A stretch of 64,000 bases of DNA from Bacteroidota bacterium (GCA_947448725.1 CANFOM010000009.1:1-64000); one strand, 5' to 3'. Positions 47,904 to 58,270 are shown, numbered from the stretch's first letter. A program made the numbers and translations. Notes: a model not told the origin generated them from the letters alone.

Positions 47904-49709
47904 TTAAGAAGGCTCTTTTAAAAAGGCCTCTTTTAATATATTCGCTTTCTTAGCGCCTATAATTTCTGTCAACAACTCCAATTTGGCTTCCTTTATTTTT
48001 TGCACCGACTTAAAATACACCAATAGTAATTCTTTGGTTTTAGGTCCTATGCCAGTAATTTGATCCAAGCTATTTTCAAGCGCTCCTTTAGATCTTTGGC
48101 TTCGGTGAAATTGAATACCAAAGCGATGCACTTCATCTCTAATAACGCGCACTAGCCTGTGCGCTGGGCTATTAAAATGTAAGCGAATTGATTCCGAGTC
48201 GCCAGGAAAAAACAACTCTTCTAAATTTTTGGCTAATCCAATGGTGGTTACTTGATGTTGAATACCCAATTCGGAAAGGGCTTCAAGGGCGGCATTGAGT
48301 TGTCCTTTGCCACCATCAATAATAATGAGTTGAGGCAAAGCTTGTTTTTTTTCTAGCACCGAATGGTAGCGTCTATAAACGGTTTCTTTCATGCTGGCAA
48401 AGTCATTAATGCCTACTACCGTTTTAATATTAAATTTTCGGTAGTCTGATTTGCTAGGGGTGCCATTTTTAAAACAAACCATGGCAGAAACGGGGTAGGC
48501 GCCTTGAATATTTGAATTGTCAAAACATTCAATATGCGCTGGAGTCTCTTTTAAATGCAGTAAGTTTTTTAATTCCTCTAATACTTCGTTTTCTTCTGTG
48601 TTTTCAACGGCCAATAATTGTTGTTTTTGTAACCACTCTTTAATGGCGTAATCGGCATTCTTTTGAGAGAGTAATAATAATTGTTCTTTATCACCTTGTT
48701 TGGGTAGGGTATATTTTACCCCAGGTAACATATCTTCCAATTCAAAAGGAACAATAATTTCTTTGGCATTGGATTGTAGATTATTTCTGAAATAGTGAAT
48801 GGCAAATGCTAATATCGTTTCTTTAGTTTCTTCTAAGGGAACACTAAGTGGTAAGATATGCGTTTGAATGATTCTGCCTTCCTGTACCATCAAATAACTC
48901 ACGTAGGCTTGGTCTTGTTCATGGGCAATGCTAAAAACATCAATAGGGTATTGTTGTTTAATATAAACTACCGATTTGGTTTGGTAATTTTCAAGTTCTT
49001 CAATTTTCCTTCTGGTAAGATCGGCTTTTTCAAAAGCCAATTCGGTCGCTTCCTGCGTCATTTTTAATTTAAGCGTTTGGAGGACGGGTTTGATATTTCC
49101 TTTCAATATAAAATTCACTTGCTCAATAGAAGCATCATAGTCGGCTTCGGATTGAAAAGACTGACATGGGCCTAAACAATTACCTAAATGATATTCCAAG
49201 CAAACTTTAAACTTGCCAAGTTCAATATTTTTTTTAGTGAGCGGAAGGGTGCAGGTTCTGAGTGGAATAGTTTGCTTGATATGAGTTATTAATTCCCTTA
49301 CTGCCATAGCATTTGTAAATGGTCCAATATAAGTGGAGCCGTCTTTAATTTTTCGTCGAGTTAAAAAAACTCTTGGGAAAGCTTCTTTTTTAATAACTAT
49401 ATAAGGGTAACTTTTATCATCCTTTAAATTGATATTGTATTTTGGCTGATAATTTTTGATCAATTCATTTTCTAAAATAAAAGCATCATGTTCCGAGTCC
49501 ACCAGGGTAAATTGGATGTCTTTGATTTTATGAACCAATTCCACCGTTTTCTGTGTATGCTGATTGGATAGAAAGTAAGAACTCACCCTTTTTCTAATGT
49601 TTTTAGCTTTGCCTACATACAATAAATGGCCCTTTTCATCAAAATATTGATAAATACCAGGGTTGGCTGGTAAACTGGATTGTATTTGTTTAAATTGCTC
49701 TTTTTCCAT
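47904..49709 (-). CDS. uvrC: Excinuclease ABC subunit C
   Basis: 601 aa; GIYQYFDEKGHLLYVGKAKNIRKRVSSYF; IIIDGGKGQLNAA; HhH at C-terminus. Confidence 0.97.
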   Translation of the reverse strand: MEKEQFKQIQSSLPANPGIYQYFDEKGHLLYVGKAKNIRKRVSSYFLSNQHTQKTVELVHKIKDIQFTLVDSEHDAFILENELIKNYQPKYNINLKDDKSYPYIVIKKEAFPRVFLTRRKIKDGSTYIGPFTNAMAVRELITHIKQTIPLRTCTLPLTKKNIELGKFKVCLEYHLGNCLGPCQSFQSEADYDASIEQVNFILKGNIKPVLQTLKLKMTQEATELAFEKADLTRRKIEELENYQTKSVVYIKQQYPIDVFSIAHEQDQAYVSYLMVQEGRIIQTHILPLSVPLEETKETILAFAIHYFRNNLQSNAKEIIVPFELEDMLPGVKYTLPKQGDKEQLLLLSQKNADYAIKEWLQKQQLLAVENTEENEVLEELKNLLHLKETPAHIECFDNSNIQGAYPVSAMVCFKNGTPSKSDYRKFNIKTVVGINDFASMKETVYRRYHSVLEKKQALPQLIIIDGGKGQLNAALEALSELGIQHQVTTIGLAKNLEELFFPGDSESIRLHFNSPAHRLVRVIRDEVHRFGIQFHRSQRSKGALENSLDQITGIGPKTKELLLVYFKSVQKIKEAKLELLTEIIGAKKANILKEAFLKEPS

Positions 49710-49726
49710 TTTAGGTCGGTGGTTAA

Positions 49727-49734
49727 CAAAAATA
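49727..49734 (-). promoter_or_regulatory. Candidate -7 box TATTTTTG for uvrC
   Basis: TAnnTTTG, 17 nt before the uvrC ATG. Confidence 0.5.
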
Positions 49735-49739
49735 CTTTA

Positions 49740-49747
49740 TATTTTTG
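49740..49747 (+). promoter_or_regulatory. Candidate -7 box TATTTTTG, 4 nt before the DUF2721 gene ATG
   Basis: TATTTTTG-TGTC-ATG. Confidence 0.5.
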
Positions 49748-49751
49748 TGTC

Positions 49752-50195
49752 ATGGAATTATCTGTCAATATACCTGCCCTACTTTTCCCGGCCATCAGCT
49801 TGATCATGTTGGCCTATACCAATCGGTTTTTAGCGCTTTCCAATAGGGTTAGAGTGTTGCACGATAAATACCATCAACAAGAACAACGCCATATCATTTT
49901 TGGACAAATCAAAAATCTGAAATACCGCATCAAACTCATTCAAAATATGCAAACCTACGGGGTGGCTACTTTATTGCTATCTATTGTTTGTATGTTCTTT
50001 ATTTTTATTCAATACCAGGCCATTGCTAAAATAGTTTTTGGAATTAGCTTGGTTACTTTTTCTATTTCTATTTTTCTATCACTGATAGAAATTAGATTAA
50101 GCACTCGTGCCATTGAGCTAGAGCTAAGTGATATGGAAGGCTTAGAAGACCCTACTGTGATGGAGTACCTAAGAAAGAAATTCGATCGAGAATAA
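49752..50195 (+). CDS. DUF2721-type membrane protein
   Basis: ORF track starts at 49680; ATG at 49752 (MELSVNIPALLFPAISLIMLAYTNRFLALSNRVR) preferred. Confidence 0.8.
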   Translation: MELSVNIPALLFPAISLIMLAYTNRFLALSNRVRVLHDKYHQQEQRHIIFGQIKNLKYRIKLIQNMQTYGVATLLLSIVCMFFIFIQYQAIAKIVFGISLVTFSISIFLSLIEIRLSTRAIELELSDMEGLEDPTVMEYLRKKFDRE

Positions 50196-50230
50196 ATTTG
50201 TCGCGATTCGAATTATCTAATCCCTTTTTA

Positions 50231-51997
50231 TTACACCGCTCTTCTTTCTCCAATTTGTTGACGCCACATAGCGTAATACAATCCTTTTTCCAATAATAAT
50301 GAATCGTGTGTGCCTTGTTCGATTACTTGCCCTTTTTCTAACACATAAATTCTTGTAGCGTGAATGATGGTACTTAAACGGTGCGCAATCATGATCGTTA
50401 TTTGCTCTCTTTCTGCCGACAATTGACGGATGGTATCGGTAATGGATTCTTCGGTAATACTATCTAATGAAGAAGTGGCTTCGTCAAATATGAGCAAGTG
50501 TGGGTGTCTTAATAAGGCGCGTGCAATGGACAATCTTTGTTTTTCTCCGCCACTTAATTTTAATCCACCTTCTCCAATTAAGGTATCTAAACCATTCCCC
50601 CCCTTGTCTAATATATTCGTGCAACTTGATTTCGTTAGCGCTAATAACATTTCCTCCTTAGTCGCATTGGGCGCCACAAAGGCTAAATTTTCTGTAATGG
50701 TACCCGCAAACAATTGAGTATCCTGGGTAACAAAGCTTATTTGATTTCTAAGTTCATTCATATTGATGTCATTGGTATTGACTCCATTGACCAATATTTT
50801 TCCCTCCTGTGCTTGATATAAACCAACTAATAGTTTAACCAAAGTGCTTTTGCCTGCCCCTGAAGGCCCAACAAAGGCAATGGTTTCGCCTCTTTTAGCT
50901 TCAAAACTAATATCTGCAATGGCTTTAAAATTGGCCGTTTGATGTTGAAAGCCCACATTAGAAAAAGATAAATTTTCAATGGTACCCACTGCAATTGGAT
51001 TAGCAGGAATTTGCTCGGTAGGCTTTTTCATGAGTGCATCAAAGTTATTCAGAGAAGCTTCCGTCTCTCTGTAACTCATTATAATACTTCCAATTTCTTG
51101 AAGCGGCCCAAAAATAAAAAAGCTATAAAATTGTAGAGAAATTAATTGGCCAACGGTTAATATCTCTTTAAAAATAAGCCACATTAAAGTAAAAGTGATA
51201 ACCTGCCTTAAAAAATTCACCATGGTTCCTTGTACAAAACTTAAGGAACGAATATTTTTTACTTTTTTTAATTCTAGGGCTAAAATTTTATAGGTATTAT
51301 TATTCAATCTATTAATTTCCTGAGTGGTCAAGCCTAAACTTTTTACCAATTCAATATTGCGCAAACTTTCGGTGGTCGTGCCTGCTAAAGTGGTTGTTTC
51401 TTTGACAATGTTTTTTTGAATGACTTTAATTTTTTTGCTTAACAAATTGGTAACATAGGCAATCATACTTGCTCCTCCAATGTAAATAGGTATGATAGAC
51501 CAATGTAATCTGGTAGCATACACCGAAACAAAAATTACACTTACTATGATTCCAAAAAGAACATTCACTACATAACTAATAAACTTTTCACAATCGGTCC
51601 TGGCTTTGGTTAAGATAGACAAGGTTTCTCCACTTCTTTGATCTTCGAAAGCTTGGTATGGCAATTGCATGGAATGTCTTAATCCATCAGTAAAAAGGGC
51701 GGCACCAAATTTTTGAATAATTACATTTACCGTATAATCTTGAAATGCTTTTGCAATACGGCTTACCATGGCGGTGCCCACTAACAATAACAACATATTG
51801 CTTACGCCCCATAAAAATTCGGATTGGCTTCTGTGTTGGCCTGCTTTATCCAATAAAGGACTTTTGGCAAAACCGTCAATTAGTCGGCCAAAAATCATGG
51901 GATCAAATAAAGAGAAAGTTTGATTGATGCCTGCGAGTATAAATGCCAGAAAAACCAGGTTTTTAAAGGGTTTGATGTATTGAATCAATATTTTCAT
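50231..51997 (-). CDS. ABC transporter, fused permease and ATP-binding protein (MsbA-like)
   Basis: 588 aa; Walker A GPSGAGKST, signature LSGGEKQRLSIARAL, Walker B LLIFDEATSSLD. Confidence 0.95.
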   Translation of the reverse strand: MKILIQYIKPFKNLVFLAFILAGINQTFSLFDPMIFGRLIDGFAKSPLLDKAGQHRSQSEFLWGVSNMLLLLVGTAMVSRIAKAFQDYTVNVIIQKFGAALFTDGLRHSMQLPYQAFEDQRSGETLSILTKARTDCEKFISYVVNVLFGIIVSVIFVSVYATRLHWSIIPIYIGGASMIAYVTNLLSKKIKVIQKNIVKETTTLAGTTTESLRNIELVKSLGLTTQEINRLNNNTYKILALELKKVKNIRSLSFVQGTMVNFLRQVITFTLMWLIFKEILTVGQLISLQFYSFFIFGPLQEIGSIIMSYRETEASLNNFDALMKKPTEQIPANPIAVGTIENLSFSNVGFQHQTANFKAIADISFEAKRGETIAFVGPSGAGKSTLVKLLVGLYQAQEGKILVNGVNTNDINMNELRNQISFVTQDTQLFAGTITENLAFVAPNATKEEMLLALTKSSCTNILDKGGNGLDTLIGEGGLKLSGGEKQRLSIARALLRHPHLLIFDEATSSLDSITEESITDTIRQLSAEREQITIMIAHRLSTIIHATRIYVLEKGQVIEQGTHDSLLLEKGLYYAMWRQQIGERRAV

Positions 51998-52019
51998 AGT
52001 GCTATTGTTGTAGTGGGGT

Positions 52020-52027
52020 CAAAGGTA
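52020..52027 (-). promoter_or_regulatory. Candidate -7 box TACCTTTG for the ABC transporter
   Basis: TAnnTTTG with an upstream TTTG 22 nt away. Confidence 0.5.
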
Positions 52028-52164
52028 ATAAAACTAGCTTATTTTAAATCAAATGCTAGGCTTATCCACTTGCTGTTGAAAACTGGCCAAGCCAATTGTG
52101 GAACTTATACTCGGAAAGCACTAATTTACTAGTACATTTTTGAGCACCTATTAATTATTTTTTT

Positions 52165-52638
52165 ATGCTTTGGAGAAAATTCAATGGCGAAAAAATTGTG
52201 CTTCCCATCAAAGAAGCAGTTAGACAAGCCATTATTGCAGAGTCGGAAAAAAAGACAAAACTAAAAGTTTGTATTGGCACCGATAGCCAAGTAAAAGCCC
52301 ATATTACTGAATTTGCCACAGTGATTGTTTTTTTAAGAGAACACAATGGCGGATTTATGTACATACACAATGATAAGACCACACAAAAATTTCATTTAAA
52401 GGAAAGAATGTTAACCGAAGTAGCAAAGAGTATTGAAATTGCTTATGAGCTTTGCGACTTATTTATTCAATACAATATAGAAATGGAAGTGCATGCCGAT
52501 ATCAATACGAATCCTCAATTCAAGAGTAACGATGCCTTAAAAGAGGCCATGGGCTATATATTGGGAATGGGTTTCGCTTTCAAAGCAAAACCTGAAGCCT
52601 TTGCAAGTAGCTGTTGTGCGGATAAGGCAGTTAATTAA
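52165..52638 (+). CDS. RNase H-like DUF458 (YkuK-type) protein
   Basis: 157 aa; VCIGTDSQVKAHITEFATVIVFLR...VHADINTNPQFKSNDALKEAMGYILGMGF. Confidence 0.85.
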   Translation: MLWRKFNGEKIVLPIKEAVRQAIIAESEKKTKLKVCIGTDSQVKAHITEFATVIVFLREHNGGFMYIHNDKTTQKFHLKERMLTEVAKSIEIAYELCDLFIQYNIEMEVHADINTNPQFKSNDALKEAMGYILGMGFAFKAKPEAFASSCCADKAVN

Positions 52639-52691
52639 TAATAGGAAAATTTTTATTAGAACCCTTCTCTGTCTCAGTATTGTTCTGTGTT

Positions 52692-53327
52692 TTAGAGTCC
52701 TTCTGCGTCTAATTTATTGTATTGGTCTATACAAGCCAATACCTCTTCAACACCAGTGCCTTTTTCTGCGCTGGTGACAAAACCTTGTGGTAAAAAAGGT
52801 AATATTTTATTCAACTCATCAAAGAATGATTTTACATTTCGAGTAACGACACCAGGTTTTTCTTTGTCTGATTTGGTGAAAATAACGGTATAAGGTATTT
52901 CCCATTTATGCAATTGCAAAATAAAAGCAAGGTCTATTTTTTGCGGGGTATGTCGGCTATCAATTAAAACAAATATGCGACTTAGGTTTTCTCTTTTTCT
53001 TAAATAATTTTCAATCATTTGCTCCCATCTTCTTCTACTGCTTTGGGATACTTTGGCAAAACCATAACCGGGTAAATCAACAATATACCATTTGTCTTGT
53101 TTTCCTTTGGCCACTTGGTTGCTGACAATTTCAAAGTGGTTAATCAATTGCGTCTTACCTGGTGTGCCTGAAGTTTTGGCCAAGTTTTTTTGACCGCACA
53201 AAGCATTTATGATGGAAGATTTTCCCACATTGCTTCGCCCAATAAAAGCATATTCAGGTGCTTTTAAATTAGGACATTGATCAAAACTTGGACTGGAAAT
53301 TAAATAAGTCGCTTTAACAATTTTCAT
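52692..53327 (-). CDS. engB: Ribosome biogenesis GTP-binding protein YihA/EngB
   Basis: 211 aa; FIGRSNVGKSSIINAL, GTPGKTQLINHF, VDLPGYGFA, FTKSDK. Confidence 0.96.
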   Translation of the reverse strand: MKIVKATYLISSPSFDQCPNLKAPEYAFIGRSNVGKSSIINALCGQKNLAKTSGTPGKTQLINHFEIVSNQVAKGKQDKWYIVDLPGYGFAKVSQSSRRRWEQMIENYLRKRENLSRIFVLIDSRHTPQKIDLAFILQLHKWEIPYTVIFTKSDKEKPGVVTRNVKSFFDELNKILPFLPQGFVTSAEKGTGVEEVLACIDQYNKLDAEGL

Positions 53328-53341
53328 AAGGTAAGTAAGAC

Positions 53342-53851
53342 TTATTTAGCAGCTCCTTCTGGTTTGGTGGGTCTTTTTAATTTGAGACTATCAGCAGGGT
53401 AGGTGGCTTTGATGGTATCAACAATATTTTGACACCAATCAGAGATCAACGCTTTTTCTGCTTCGGTTAATTTAGCTTCTTGATGTATTAAGGTATAAGA
53501 TGGTAAAGGCATTTCACCTTCTTTTATTTGCTCAATACATTCTTCTAACTTTTTATTTTGCTTGCCAATTCTATAGCCAGCAAATTCATTAAGGTTAAAA
53601 TGTCTTTTGCCATCTTTTACATGGTTCGCAGTCCAATAGCCAATGGGCTCAATGGCAGTATACCAAGGGTAGTTAGTTTTATTGGTATGACAATCGGCAC
53701 AAGCCTTATCAAATACTAATTTTACACTATCCGACATAGGGTATTTAGTGGTAATGTCTTTGGTGGTGTCAGCAGATAAGTTTTTTTCGGGACGTATAAA
53801 CTGCATCACTATTAAAACAATAAGCAGTCCAACTAAAATTTTCTTTATCAT
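53342..53851 (-). CDS. Haem-binding domain protein (cytochrome c-like CxxCH)
   Basis: 169 aa; N-terminal anchor; CADCHTNKTNYPWYTAIEPIGYW. Confidence 0.88.
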   Translation of the reverse strand: MIKKILVGLLIVLIVMQFIRPEKNLSADTTKDITTKYPMSDSVKLVFDKACADCHTNKTNYPWYTAIEPIGYWTANHVKDGKRHFNLNEFAGYRIGKQNKKLEECIEQIKEGEMPLPSYTLIHQEAKLTEAEKALISDWCQNIVDTIKATYPADSLKLKRPTKPEGAAK

Positions 53852-53952
53852 ACATTTATGTTTTATTGAATTTCCATATTTAAGACAACCATCAACGCGT
53901 ATAGTTTAATAAGTTGGCTTAAAAAAAGTTATAGTAAGGTAGTTCTAATTTT

Positions 53953-55470
53953 TTAAATTAATACTTTTCCAGTCATTTCTTTCGGTATAGGAAGGTTCAT
54001 CATGGTTAAAATAGTGGGTGCCAAATCGCCTAATTTACCAGTTTGTATAGAGCCTTTCCATTCCTTATCTATAATAAAGAAGGGAACTAAATTGGTGGTA
54101 TGTGCGGTATTGGGGCTGCCGTCTTCATTGATCATAAAGTCTGCATTACCATGATCGGCTGTTAAGAAAATAGTATAGCCATTTTGTAAACCAGCGGTAA
54201 CTACTTTTTCTACGCAAGCGTCCACTGTTTCCACTGCTTTTACCACCGCGCTAAAAACACCTGTATGCCCTACCATATCTGCATTGGCAAAATTTAAACA
54301 AATAAAATCGGGATGTCCTGCGTTTATTTCAGGCAATAATTTATCTGTTAATTCTTGCGCACTCATTTCGGGTTGCAAATCATAGGTGGCTACTTTTGGT
54401 GAAGGGGCCATAATTCTAGTTTCACCATCAAAAGGTTGTTCTCTTCCTCCACTAAAAAAGAAAGTAACATGCGGATATTTCTCAGTTTCCGCTATACGAA
54501 TTTGTTTTTTATTATTTTGCGCCAACACATCACCTAATGTATTGACTAGGTTGTCATTTTCGAAAATAATATGCACGTTTTTAAAAGTTTCATCATACTT
54601 GGTCATTGTAGTATAATGAAGTTTTAATTTATTCATCTCCAATTCGGGAAAATCTTTTTGTGTTAATACCTCTGTAATTTCTCTGCAACGATCAGTTCTA
54701 AAATTATAACACAACACTGCATCTTCTTCTTCAATAGTCGCAATAGGATTCCCGTTTTCAAGAATAATAGTAGGCTTTATAAATTCATCTGTTATTGCAT
54801 TGGCGTAATTCTCTTCAATAGCTGCAATTGCTGAACTGGCAGTAGGGCCAATTCCTTTCACTAAGGCATCATATGCAAATTTTACTCTTTCCCATCTTTT
54901 ATCTCTATCCATAGCATAGTACCTTCCACTTACAGAAGCAATTTTTCCTACGGAACCAGCTAAATATTTTTCGACGTTTTCAACAAAGCCCAAACCGCTT
55001 TTTGGATCGGTGTCTCTACCATCGGTAAAAGCATGAATAAATACTTTTGTTAAACCTTCTTTTTTACAAATGTCGCAAAGGGCTTTTAAATGTGAAGTGT
55101 GTGCATGAACACCTCCGTCACTTACTAAACCTAATAAATGCAAAGGCTTGTTATTTTGTTTAGCGTATTGAATGCTTGCTAATAATGTCTTATTAGCAGC
55201 TAATTCACCATCTTTAACTGCCACATTGATTCTTTGCAATTCTTGATAGACAATTCTGCCTGCCCCTAAATTCAAATGTCCCACTTCGCTATTACCCATT
55301 TGCCCCTCAGGTAAACCAACGGCTTCTCCGCAAGTGACTAAGGTGGAGTTAGGATATTGCTTATATAAACTATGAACAAAAGGGACATTGGCCTGTTGAA
55401 TGGCATCGGCCTTAGGCACCAAGCCCAAACCCCATCCATCCATGATTACTAATATTACTTTTTTTGACAT
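53953..55470 (-). CDS. gpmI: 2,3-bisphosphoglycerate-independent phosphoglycerate mutase
   Basis: 505 aa; VILVIMDGWGLG, GNSEVGHLNLGAGRIVYQ, HAFTDGRDTDP, LTADHGNAD. Confidence 0.97.
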   Translation of the reverse strand: MSKKVILVIMDGWGLGLVPKADAIQQANVPFVHSLYKQYPNSTLVTCGEAVGLPEGQMGNSEVGHLNLGAGRIVYQELQRINVAVKDGELAANKTLLASIQYAKQNNKPLHLLGLVSDGGVHAHTSHLKALCDICKKEGLTKVFIHAFTDGRDTDPKSGLGFVENVEKYLAGSVGKIASVSGRYYAMDRDKRWERVKFAYDALVKGIGPTASSAIAAIEENYANAITDEFIKPTIILENGNPIATIEEEDAVLCYNFRTDRCREITEVLTQKDFPELEMNKLKLHYTTMTKYDETFKNVHIIFENDNLVNTLGDVLAQNNKKQIRIAETEKYPHVTFFFSGGREQPFDGETRIMAPSPKVATYDLQPEMSAQELTDKLLPEINAGHPDFICLNFANADMVGHTGVFSAVVKAVETVDACVEKVVTAGLQNGYTIFLTADHGNADFMINEDGSPNTAHTTNLVPFFIIDKEWKGSIQTGKLGDLAPTILTMMNLPIPKEMTGKVLI

Positions 55471-55576
55471 TTTCTTACCTAATTTTAGCTGTAACTTTGT
55501 TTTTTATTAATTGGTACCACAAAGTTTCAAAATACTAAGCAGACTACAAACTTTAAGCGGTTATAATACTAAAAAA

Positions 55577-55966
55577 ATGAGCCCTATTCGCAAAATACTG
55601 TTGATCCTGAGTTTTTTAATTTCAAATACATCTTTATTTGCACAAAAGGAGACAGAGCAGATCACCCAAAATATACAAACTGCTAATTTTTCGAACCTGC
55701 TAATTTTTTGGGATACGGAAGTAGAAATGACCATTTTAGACCAAATCAATCAAAAAACAAGTCAACCGCAGGAAGCCAATCAGCAACTGCAACTTTTTTT
55801 TAATAATAAAAGTATTGTAGGGTTTGATAAAAATGCAGAGCGTAAAGTAGGCAATACAGTATACATCACAGGTAAGCTTTTGTCCGGCACCAATAAATAC
55901 AATCTCACACTCCTATTACAAGAAACAAAAAAAGGACTTCGCATTGTTAGCGTTAGAGTTAGTTAG
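55577..55966 (+). CDS. Secreted DUF4783-like hypothetical protein
   Basis: ORF track starts at 55511; ATG at 55577 gives a clean signal peptide (MSPIRKILLILSFLISNTSLFAQ). Confidence 0.75.
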   Translation: MSPIRKILLILSFLISNTSLFAQKETEQITQNIQTANFSNLLIFWDTEVEMTILDQINQKTSQPQEANQQLQLFFNNKSIVGFDKNAERKVGNTVYITGKLLSGTNKYNLTLLLQETKKGLRIVSVRVS

Positions 55967-56012
55967 CACAATATTTTTTTAATAATGCGTTTTATTCTAT
56001 TTTTAGAAAACA

Positions 56013-56351
56013 ATGAGTAAGAAACAAAATACAAGTAGTTCTCCATTGGTGTATAGTACCGATCCAAATTATCTTCCCCCTTCGGAGATGAATGAAGTAG
56101 AAACCCTTTTGCCCGAAGAGCAGCCTTTAAAAATTCTTTTAGAAACAAAACAACGTGCAGGAAAAACGGTCACTGTGGTTGTTGGATTTGTAGGAACTGA
56201 AGAAGCCATAAATGTGTTAGGCAAGGCATTGAAAAATCATTGCGGTACAGGAGGCTCTGTAAAAGATGGTGAAATTATCATTCAAGGAGATCATCGTCAG
56301 AAAATATTTCAATACTTTAAAGCAAAAGGATACAAAAAGGCCAAGCTTTAA
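56013..56351 (+). CDS. Translation initiation factor SUI1/YciH family
   Basis: 112 aa; LLETKQRAGKTVTVVVGFVG...LKNHCGTGGSVKDGEIIIQGDHRQKI. Confidence 0.93.
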   Translation: MSKKQNTSSSPLVYSTDPNYLPPSEMNEVETLLPEEQPLKILLETKQRAGKTVTVVVGFVGTEEAINVLGKALKNHCGTGGSVKDGEIIIQGDHRQKIFQYFKAKGYKKAKL

Positions 56352-58183
56352 AAATATACTTCCAAGTTTAGCTTTGTTTTTAGTTCGGCAATTAAAGGAT
56401 ATTGAGCCGCCATGCGTTCGTATTTTTGTTTGCTGTTTAAACTTAAATGCAATGGCACATCTTCTTTTTCGCCTACCGCTACTAGAATATTAAATTGAAT
56501 GGCACGATTGTGAAAACTATCCCAAACTTTTTCTAATAAATTCATGCGTTCTTGTTCGACAAATTTTTGAGCAGTTAAAGCCGGTACTGTTATGGTGAAA
56601 TGGGTTTCGTCTTCAATAGTTAAAACGGCAAATTTAAAAGTGCCAGCCGCGGAATGTTTTAATGCGGTTTCTAAATACTGTGTGTAGTCATCCCAGCATT
56701 TTCTTAATAGTTCCATACTTAATGGAAGGGATTCAATTACTTCTTCTATCTCGTATTTTTCACCGTACTTTTTTTGTAAAACAGCTAATAAATTTTTCTT
56801 ATTGCCCTCGTTGGAATTGGTGCTTGTGGCCTTTGTACTTGCAACTATTGCAGATTTAATAGGAACCTCCATAGGAACTTCCATAGCAGTCTCTTGACTA
56901 GGCTTAGCTACAGAGGTATTCGTTTCTTTGCTCTTATTTTTTGTTTCAGGGACGGTTTCGATAATTAATTTAGCCTCTTGGTTAACTACTATATTACTTA
57001 AAGGAACTATTTTTTTAAGGCGAATGGGGTAATGGCTCTCAATTAGTTTTTTTTTTACTAGTTGGTTGTCTTCCATACTCAACTCAATGGCTTGTTGTAA
57101 AAAATTTAGTTTGATAATGGCCATTTCTACATGCAGTCTTTTATTGCGCGCCATTTTAAATTGAATCTCTGCTTCGTTTAATAAATTCAAGGCACTTACC
57201 AAATAAGGGGTACTTATATCGGCCGCAGTATTGACGTATTGTTCTCTCCAGCCTTCAATGGATTCTAATAATTTTGCACTAGCGGTATCCTTACAAACCA
57301 ATAAATTTCTAATAAAACTAGCCAATCCGTATAAGACCATATCTCCTTCAAATCCTTTTTGGTTAATTTCATCGTACAGCAACATGGCATTGGTCAAATC
57401 CTGTTTGACTAAATAATCTAATAATTTAAAAAAGTAAGCCTCGTCTAAAATATTTAAATGCTCTAAAGTATTGGCGTAGGTTAATGCACCGTTTGAAAAA
57501 CTAACTATTTTATCTAAGATACTTAGTGCATCACGCATACAGCCTTCGCTTTTTTGAGCGATTAATTGTAATGCATTTTTTTCTGCTTTGATATGCTCTT
57601 TGCCAATGATTTCTTCTAAATGCGCAACAGTATCATTGGAATTAATACGTCTAAAATCAAAAATTTGACACCTACTTAATATGGTAGGTAATATCTTATG
57701 CTTTTCGGTAGTAGCTAAAATAAAAATTGCGTAAGGAGGAGGTTCTTCCAAAGTTTTCAAAAACGCATTAAAGGCACTCGTGCTTAACATGTGTACCTCA
57801 TCTACTATATAAACTTTGTATTTACCAGCTTGTGGCGCAAATCGAACCTGTTCAACAAGGGTTCTAATATCATCTACCGAATTATTACTAGCTGCATCTA
57901 ATTCATGAATATTTAAACTGCCCCCTTTTTCAAAAGAAACACAACTTTCACAGGTATTGCATGCTTCCCCTTCTTTAGTGACATGGGTGCAATTGATAGT
58001 CTTTGCAAGAATTCTTGCACAAGTGGTTTTGCCCACCCCTCTAGGTCCACAAAACAAAAAAGCATGTGCTAAATGATTGTTTAAAATGGCATTCTTTAAA
58101 GTGGTCGTAATATGCGACTGTCCCACCACTGTATTAAAGTTTTGGGGCCTATATTTTCTAGCTGAAACAACAAAATTTTCCAT
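56348..58183 (-). CDS. dnaX: DNA polymerase III subunit gamma/tau
   Basis: 611 aa; ARKYRPQNFNTVVGQSHI, FCGPRGVGKTTCARI, VYIVDEVHMLSTSAFNAFLKTLEEPP. Confidence 0.96.
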   Translation of the reverse strand: MENFVVSARKYRPQNFNTVVGQSHITTTLKNAILNNHLAHAFLFCGPRGVGKTTCARILAKTINCTHVTKEGEACNTCESCVSFEKGGSLNIHELDAASNNSVDDIRTLVEQVRFAPQAGKYKVYIVDEVHMLSTSAFNAFLKTLEEPPPYAIFILATTEKHKILPTILSRCQIFDFRRINSNDTVAHLEEIIGKEHIKAEKNALQLIAQKSEGCMRDALSILDKIVSFSNGALTYANTLEHLNILDEAYFFKLLDYLVKQDLTNAMLLYDEINQKGFEGDMVLYGLASFIRNLLVCKDTASAKLLESIEGWREQYVNTAADISTPYLVSALNLLNEAEIQFKMARNKRLHVEMAIIKLNFLQQAIELSMEDNQLVKKKLIESHYPIRLKKIVPLSNIVVNQEAKLIIETVPETKNKSKETNTSVAKPSQETAMEVPMEVPIKSAIVASTKATSTNSNEGNKKNLLAVLQKKYGEKYEIEEVIESLPLSMELLRKCWDDYTQYLETALKHSAAGTFKFAVLTIEDETHFTITVPALTAQKFVEQERMNLLEKVWDSFHNRAIQFNILVAVGEKEDVPLHLSLNSKQKYERMAAQYPLIAELKTKLNLEVYF

Positions 58184-58270
58184 ACTTGACGCGCAATATA
58201 CACATTCAAAATCAAAAGTTAGGCTCCCCTAATTAAATCTTATCCCCTATTTATAAATAGCTATTTGGAC

